Shown piece after piece: positions 15,109 to 19,730 of a stretch of DNA of 19,730 nucleotides. The translations under genes and the position numbers were made by a program. Source of the DNA: CAWUIH01 sp963922495 (GTDB taxonomy: Bacteria; Pseudomonadota; Gammaproteobacteria; Coxiellales; Coxiellaceae); contig CAWUIH010000028.1 of NCBI GenBank assembly GCA_963922495.1, positions 1-19,730 on the forward strand. Reading direction: 5' to 3'. The notes below the pieces were generated by a model. That model ran no database searches, had not been told where the DNA came from, and saw nothing but the letters and a program-made list of their open reading frames with translations. How positions within the stretch are numbered: the first letter of the stretch is position 1; every line of letters begins with the position of its first letter.

Positions 15109-16064
15109 TTTATTCTCGCGTGCTTGGCACCGGTAGCTTCCTCCCACAAAAAACGCTTTCAAACCAAGATCTCGAAAAAATTGTTGAGACCACCGACGAA
15201 TGGATTACTAAGCGAGTTGGAATTAAAATTCGCCATCTGGTCGATAATGATGAGAATACCACCGATATGGCGGTTGCTGCCGCCCAAAAAGCTATCAAAA
15301 TGGCAGGAATTCAAGCGAATGATATTGATTTAATTATCGTGGCGACAGCGACACAGGAATATTACTTTCCCAGTACTGCTTGTTTGGTGCAGGAACAGCT
15401 TAAAGTCAATCGTGAAATTCCCGCTTTCGATTTAAATGCAGCGTGTGCTGGATTTATTTACGGTATTAGCGTTGCCGACCAATATATTAGAGGAGGTATT
15501 GCTAAAACGGTATTAGTGGTTGGCGCAGAAGCTTTATCTAAATTAGTGGATTGGACTGATCGAGGTACATGTATTCTGTTTGGTGACGGTGCTGGAGCAT
15601 TAGTGCTGGGTGCCAGTGAGCAGCCAGGGATTAGGAAAACGATTCTTCATTCTAATGGTAAGCATTCTCAACTAATTAATAGCAAAAATGTTCCCTGGTC
15701 ATCCAAGCCAGAGGATTCTTTGATCAAAATGCGTGGAAATGAAGTTTTTAAAATTGCTGTTAACAAGCTGGGTGGAATTGTTGATGAAACGTTATCAGCT
15801 TGCGGCATCGAAAAATCCGATATCGACTGGTTAATACCTCATCAGGCTAATACGCGTATTATACAGGCGACAGCTAAAAAGTTAGACTTGCCGTTAGAGC
15901 GTGTTATCTTAACAATAGAAGAGCATGGAAACACCTCGGCAGCATCTATTCCACTTGCATTTGATAACGCCATTCGGTCTGGGAAAATAAAACGCGGTGA
16001 GTCACTACTGTTAATTGCATTTGGTGCGGGCCTCGCTTGGGGCTCAGCGCATTTGATTTATTAG
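15105..16064 (+). CDS. fabH: 3-oxoacyl-ACP synthase III (KASIII)
   Basis: 319 residues. It condenses acetyl-CoA with malonyl-ACP to start fatty-acid chains. The catalytic triad is in place: C114 (NAACAGFIYG), H246 (PHQAN) and N276 (GNTSAAS). It begins MIYSRVLGTGSFLPQKTLSN and has the TDEWI..R.GI.R motif at 30-43. The C-terminal glycine-rich end is FGAGLAWGSAHL; the more usual form is FGGGFTWGS. GAGGAG lies upstream, inside the plsX end. It overlaps plsX by 4 nt and is 10 nt from fabD. Confidence 0.96.
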   Translation: MIYSRVLGTGSFLPQKTLSNQDLEKIVETTDEWITKRVGIKIRHLVDNDENTTDMAVAAAQKAIKMAGIQANDIDLIIVATATQEYYFPSTACLVQEQLKVNREIPAFDLNAACAGFIYGISVADQYIRGGIAKTVLVVGAEALSKLVDWTDRGTCILFGDGAGALVLGASEQPGIRKTILHSNGKHSQLINSKNVPWSSKPEDSLIKMRGNEVFKIAVNKLGGIVDETLSACGIEKSDIDWLIPHQANTRIIQATAKKLDLPLERVILTIEEHGNTSAASIPLAFDNAIRSGKIKRGESLLLIAFGAGLAWGSAHLIY

Positions 16065-16074
16065 AGGAAAATCT

Positions 16075-17013
16075 ATGTCTAATTTCGCGATAGTGTTTCC
16101 AGGCCAAGGTTCACAATCAATTGGTATGCTGACTGAGCTCTATCGATCTGAACCAATAGTGAAACAAGTGTTCGATCAAGCTAGTGAAAAGTTGGGGTAT
16201 CAACTTTGGGATTTGGTGAGTTATGGTCCAGTTGAAAAATTGAATCAAACGGAATTCACCCAGCCTGCCTTATTGGCCGCAGATGTAGCGGTTTATCGAG
16301 TTTGGCAACGGTATGCTGAATTATATCCTCTTTTGATGGCAGGTCACAGTTTGGGTGAGTATGCTGCATTAGTATGTGCCAACTCGTTGGATTTTGAAGT
16401 GGCTGTAGATTTAGTTGCTAAAAGAGGCCGGTTTATGCAGCAAGCAATTGCTGATGGTGAGGGAGCGATGGGGGCTGTTATTGGTTTGGAGTCGCAGCAA
16501 GTTAGTTCTTTGTGTGATGAATATGCCCAAGATGAGGTAGTTGGTGTTGCAAACTTAAATTCTCGCGGTCAGGTTGTCATCGCAGGCCATGCGAAGGCTG
16601 TTACGCGTGTATTGGCCGCAACTAAAAAGGCAGGTGCAAAAATTGCTAAGCTAATTCCAGTCAGTGTGCCATCGCACTGTTTATTAATGGAGCCAGCAGC
16701 GCAACAATTAGGACGCGAACTTGAACAGGTGGAGTTTAGGAGGCCAGAAATTCCAGTGATTCATAATATAGACGTTAAAACTCACGACGATGCGCATGCC
16801 ATCAGGCAAGCCCTGGCCAGTCAATTGACAGGTGGCGTGAATTGGGTCGATACCATCATTGCATTTGATAAAGGTGGCGTTAATACGGTTATTGAATCGG
16901 GTCCTGGCAAGGTTTTAACTGGTTTGAATAAACGCATTGTCCGTGAGATGAAGGCTATCAATATGCATACGATCGAGACCATCAAAGCGGCGCACGTATT
17001 GGTTACTAGTTGA
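16075..17013 (+). CDS. fabD: Malonyl-CoA:ACP transacylase
   Basis: 312 residues. It loads malonyl groups from CoA to ACP for chain elongation. The family marks are FPGQGSQ (8-14), the nucleophile elbow GHSLGEY with S92, R117 in KRGRFMQ, which binds the malonyl carboxylate, and the catalytic H201 in VPSHC. An AGAGGAAAA ribosome site lies just before the ATG. The gene stands between fabH and fabG in the standard order. Confidence 0.96.
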   Translation: MSNFAIVFPGQGSQSIGMLTELYRSEPIVKQVFDQASEKLGYQLWDLVSYGPVEKLNQTEFTQPALLAADVAVYRVWQRYAELYPLLMAGHSLGEYAALVCANSLDFEVAVDLVAKRGRFMQQAIADGEGAMGAVIGLESQQVSSLCDEYAQDEVVGVANLNSRGQVVIAGHAKAVTRVLAATKKAGAKIAKLIPVSVPSHCLLMEPAAQQLGRELEQVEFRRPEIPVIHNIDVKTHDDAHAIRQALASQLTGGVNWVDTIIAFDKGGVNTVIESGPGKVLTGLNKRIVREMKAINMHTIETIKAAHVLVTS

Positions 17014-17024
17014 GGAGTGCTGAG

Positions 17025-17765
17025 ATGTTAGAAGGTAAATTGGCATTAGTTACAGGTGCATCTAGAGGAATTGGGAAAGCTATTGCACAAGAATTAGGTC
17101 GGCAAGGGGCCACTATTATTGGTACAGCTACTACTGCTGAGGGTGCTGAAAAAATTACAACTTACTTGCAGCAATCATCGCTTCAGGGGAGAGGATATGC
17201 ACTAAATATTTGTGATGGTCATGCAATTGAACAAGTTTTGGCGGATATTCAAGCTGAATTTGAAGCTCCTCACATTCTTATCAACAACGCAGGTATCACT
17301 CGTGACAATATCATGTTACGTATGAAGCCTGATCAGTGGGACGAAGTGATTAATACCAACCTTAGCGCTGTATTTCGTCTCACGAAAGCCTGTATCAAAC
17401 CGATGTTTAAAGCGCGCTCGGGTCGTATCGTTAATATCTCCTCGGTCGTTGGTATACTTGGTAATCCAGGGCAGGCCAACTATGTTGCTGCAAAAGCAGG
17501 TTTAATCGGTTTTACAAAGTCTTTGGCACTTGAATTTGCCACATTTGGCATCACCGCTAATTGCGTGGCTCCCGGCTTCATTCAAACGGATATGACGGCA
17601 TCGATTCCAGATAAATTAAGAGAAGGGTTATTGGCACGTATTCCTATGCAGCGTATGGGTAGACCAGAAGATGTCGCAAAAGCAGTTTCTTTCTTGACTT
17701 CAGATCATGCTAGCTATATTACTGGTGAAACGCTGCATGTTAACGGAGGTATTTCCATGGTTTAG
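17025..17765 (+). CDS. fabG: 3-oxoacyl-ACP reductase
   Basis: 246 residues from the ATG at 17025, picked because GAGGAG (17012-17017) sits 7 nt upstream and the protein then starts MLEGKLALVTGASRGIGKA like other FabG. An in-frame TTG at 17010 would only add five residues overlapping fabD. It reduces 3-oxoacyl-ACP with NADPH. Seen are the Rossmann motif TGASRGIG (10-17), NNAG (87-90), and catalytic S140, Y153 and K157 (YVAAK). The length is typical of the short-chain dehydrogenase family. It ends with the usual HVNGGISMV. Confidence 0.96.
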   Translation: MLEGKLALVTGASRGIGKAIAQELGRQGATIIGTATTAEGAEKITTYLQQSSLQGRGYALNICDGHAIEQVLADIQAEFEAPHILINNAGITRDNIMLRMKPDQWDEVINTNLSAVFRLTKACIKPMFKARSGRIVNISSVVGILGNPGQANYVAAKAGLIGFTKSLALEFATFGITANCVAPGFIQTDMTASIPDKLREGLLARIPMQRMGRPEDVAKAVSFLTSDHASYITGETLHVNGGISMV

Positions 17766-17812
17766 TTTGCGTGTTCAGACGTGTTTCATCGCATTTCGCT
17801 GGTATCAGGCTA

Positions 17813-17840
17813 TTGAATACCCTAAGCAAAATGTTATTAT
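17813..17840 (+). promoter_or_regulatory. Candidate internal promoter for acpP
   Basis: TTGAAT (17813-17818) and TATTAT (17835-17840), 16 bp apart, lie in the 111-bp gap between fabG and acpP. A separate acpP promoter would fit the high demand for ACP. Confidence 0.5.
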
Positions 17841-17876
17841 TGGTCGAATCATAAAGTAGTAGGGGGAGCCACCATT

Positions 17877-18131
17877 ATGGCAACAGTTGAAGAACGAGTA
17901 AAAAAAATTGTCCTAGAGCAACTAGGTGTCAAAGAAGAAGATGTTACTAACGACGCTTCATTTGTAGATGACCTAGGAGCTGATTCGCTCGATACAGTAG
18001 AGTTGGTAATGGCGCTTGAGGAAGAGTTTAATACCGAGATACCTGACGAAGAAGCAGAAAAAATTAGTACTATTCAACAGGCTATCGATTACATCAAGGC
18101 TCATTCTGCAAGTGAATCAACTGCTGAATAA
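17877..18131 (+). CDS. acpP: Acyl carrier protein
   Basis: 84 residues, slightly longer than E. coli ACP (78) through an extended acidic and serine-rich C-terminus. It carries growing acyl chains on the 4'-phosphopantetheine attached to S37 in the DSLDTVELVMALEEEF motif. It starts MATVEERVKKIVLEQLGV and is strongly acidic overall, with DDLGAD just before the DSL. A GGGGGAG ribosome site precedes the ATG. It is followed 47 nt later by fabF, the partner it serves. Confidence 0.97.
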   Translation: MATVEERVKKIVLEQLGVKEEDVTNDASFVDDLGADSLDTVELVMALEEEFNTEIPDEEAEKISTIQQAIDYIKAHSASESTAE

Positions 18132-18178
18132 CAAAGTATTCGCTGATCAAAATACTATCGAACGTAGGAGCAACACTT

Positions 18179-19417
18179 TTGTCTAAAAGACGTGTAGTTG
18201 TCACGGGGCTAGGAGTGGTCTCTCCAGTTGGGAACACGGTCGAAGCCTCTTGGAATAGCATCTTAAAGGGCAAAAGCGGTGTTGGCCCAATCACACGATT
18301 TGATGCCTCAAGTTATGCAACACGTATTGCTGCCGAGGTTAAAGATTTTGACCCTAGCTTGTCTTTGAGCAAGAAAGAAGCGCGTAAACTCGATCTGTTC
18401 GTCCAATTTGCAGTTGAGGCATCACGGCAAGCGCTTGACGACTCTGGGATTGAAGTGAACGAGTGTAACGCTGACCGCATTGGTGTGGCGATTGGCTCTG
18501 GTATTGGCGGTATGTATGAAATTGAACGTAATCACTCGCTATTGCTCGATCACGGTCCTCGTTGCGTATCTCCTTTCTTCATTCCTGGATCGATTATCAA
18601 CATGGCGCCTGGCTATGTTTCTATCAATTATGGTCTAAAGGGTCCGAATATTGCAATTGTGACCGCTTGTACCACAGGATTACACAATATCGGCGAAGCA
18701 GCACGTATGATTGCATACGGTGATGCTGATATGATGATAGCCGGTGGTTCAGAAATGGCGACGGTACCGTTGGGAGTCAGTGGGTTTGCGGCGGTACGTG
18801 CGTTGTCAAAACGCAATCATGAGCCTGAAAAAGCAAGCCGACCTTGGGATAAAGCTCGCGATGGTTTTGTGCTGGGTGAGGGCGCGGCTTCTCTATTTCT
18901 TGAAGAGTATGAGCATGCTAAAGCGCGAGGTGCAACCATGTATGCTGAATTAGCTGGTTACGGAGTGAGTGGTGATGCCTATCACATGACGGCTCCCGAC
19001 AAGGAAGCACGTGGTTTTTGCAAAGCGATGCAAAACGCACTCAATGATGCAGATATACCTCTTGAAAGTATCAGTTATATTAATGCTCATGGTACATCTA
19101 CGCCGACTGGTGATCCCCTTGAATTGTCAGCGATCAAAAAAGTTTTCGGTGACCACGCCTACCAACTAGCGGTCAGCTCTACTAAATCCATGACAGGACA
19201 TACACTTGGAGCTGCAGGTGCGCTTGAAATTGTGTTTTCTATCTTAGCATTGCGCGATAATGTGGCTCCCCCCACCATCAATCTGGATGATCCTGATGAA
19301 GATTGTGATCTCCATCTAGTCCCCAAGCAGTCGCAACCGATGAAGATGGAAGCGGTGATGTCAAATTCCTTTGGTTTTGGTGGCACTAATGGCACGATAA
19401 TCCTTACCAGAGTATAA
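18179..19417 (+). CDS. fabF: 3-oxoacyl-ACP synthase II (KASII)
   Basis: 412 residues, the usual length. It elongates acyl-ACP with malonyl-ACP. Catalytic residues: C164 (TACTTG), H304 (NAHGTSTPTGD) and H341 (TGHTLGAAG). The start is TTG at 18179: TAGGAG (18165-18170) sits 8 nt upstream and the product then begins MSKRRVVVTGLGVVSPVG as in other FabF proteins. It closes the fatty acid cluster. The sequence between its stop and the next ORF has an inverted repeat but no U-rich terminator. Confidence 0.96.
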   Translation: MSKRRVVVTGLGVVSPVGNTVEASWNSILKGKSGVGPITRFDASSYATRIAAEVKDFDPSLSLSKKEARKLDLFVQFAVEASRQALDDSGIEVNECNADRIGVAIGSGIGGMYEIERNHSLLLDHGPRCVSPFFIPGSIINMAPGYVSINYGLKGPNIAIVTACTTGLHNIGEAARMIAYGDADMMIAGGSEMATVPLGVSGFAAVRALSKRNHEPEKASRPWDKARDGFVLGEGAASLFLEEYEHAKARGATMYAELAGYGVSGDAYHMTAPDKEARGFCKAMQNALNDADIPLESISYINAHGTSTPTGDPLELSAIKKVFGDHAYQLAVSSTKSMTGHTLGAAGALEIVFSILALRDNVAPPTINLDDPDEDCDLHLVPKQSQPMKMEAVMSNSFGFGGTNGTIILTRV

Positions 19418-19465
19418 ATTTCGTTTAATTAGGTCATAGATTATGTAATCTCAGTAAGCGAAATT
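19417..19465. repeat. Nested inverted repeats after fabF
   Basis: AATTTCG (19417-19423) is mirrored by CGAAATT (19459-19465), and within it AGATTA-TG-TAATCT (19438-19451) is a perfect palindrome. It could be an operator or an RNA cruciform-like stop; there is no T-run after it, so classical termination is unlikely. Confidence 0.4.
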
Positions 19466-19502
19466 AATGGGATAATTCTGAAAATGCACTACACTTGTTT
19501 TT

Positions 19503-19700
19503 ATGACATCCACTTACAAATGTGCTTTAGTTTTTTTGATGTCTATTCTAGTGACAGTCTTCGTATTATTCATCAGTCGTGAGTGGCATTTCTTTTTAGC
19601 GACTCCTTTGATGGTACAAAGCTCTAAATCTGAACAAGAAAAAACAATAATTGTTATTCCCAGTGGTGTTGGTGCCCCACGGCATTTTCATGAACCATAA
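19503..19700 (+). pseudogene. mltG: N-terminal fragment resembling MltG (endolytic murein transglycosylase), probably frameshifted
   Basis: 65 codons ending in TAA. Residues 8-24 form one transmembrane helix after a short cytoplasmic start. Then come FFLATPLMVQ and TIIVIPSGVG, which match the membrane anchor and the first LysM-like strand and P-x-G turn of MltG, a protein of roughly 340 residues often found after fabF (or pabC) in this cluster. The frame then stops. In the next frame from about 19672 the DNA reads LVPHGIFMNHNSSVNAIKIE to the window end, which looks like the next part of MltG. A small deletion or sequencing error would explain this. Alternatively the 65-codon ORF is a separate small gene and a new gene starts at ATG 19690. 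No good ribosome site precedes the ATG at 19503. Confidence 0.45.
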
Positions 19701-19730
19701 TTCTTCAGTTAATGCTATAAAAATAGAAGT

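Overview
The window looks like an AT-leaning chromosomal segment of a gammaproteobacterium, most probably from the Legionellales (Coxiella/Legionella relatives). That placement is an inference. It rests on an RNase E with a close match to the enterobacterial catalytic core, the yceD-rpmF-plsX-fabH-fabD-fabG-acpP-fabF cluster, the divergent rne/rluC pair, a Trm112-like gene coupled to kdsB, an ArgR-linked arginine-type ABC transporter, and a PPi-type phosphofructokinase of the kind seen in Legionella, Coxiella and methanotrophs. No mobile element, phage gene or CRISPR array was seen. Nearly all of the window is housekeeping sequence.

Layout. Positions 1-372 (-) hold the N-terminal part of a phosphofructokinase, divergent from a hotdog acyl-CoA thioesterase (509-1018). 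A tRNA-Pro(GGG) without an encoded CCA lies at 1162-1235 behind a good promoter. A 58-codon Trm112-like gene (1543-1719) overlaps a divergent kdsB. argR (2512-2973, -) and a four-gene amino-acid ABC importer (3072-5861, +) diverge from a control region with ARG-box-like palindromes. A 526-residue polytopic membrane protein of unknown function, ending in three cysteines, follows the transporter at 5883-7463. On the minus strand, a short-tailed RNase E (8096-10234) is translationally coupled to a protein with two chorismate-mutase-like domains (7503-8096). rne has a long leader rich in hairpins and diverges from rluC (10797-11723). The rluC 3' end overlaps the 3' end of a nicotinate phosphoribosyltransferase (11689-13089, -) by 35 bp.

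The right third (13378-19417) is the fatty-acid/phospholipid cluster: yceD and rpmF (23S rRNA accumulation and L32), plsX (acyl phosphate supply), fabH, fabD, fabG, acpP and fabF (type II fatty acid synthesis). A strong promoter lies before yceD and an internal one before acpP. A short ORF after fabF looks like the N-terminus of mltG cut off by a frameshift or small deletion.

The items most worth a second look are the CCC-tailed membrane protein, the tandem chorismate mutase coupled to rne, KdsB with altered active-site motifs, the ArgR operator region, and the apparently broken mltG.
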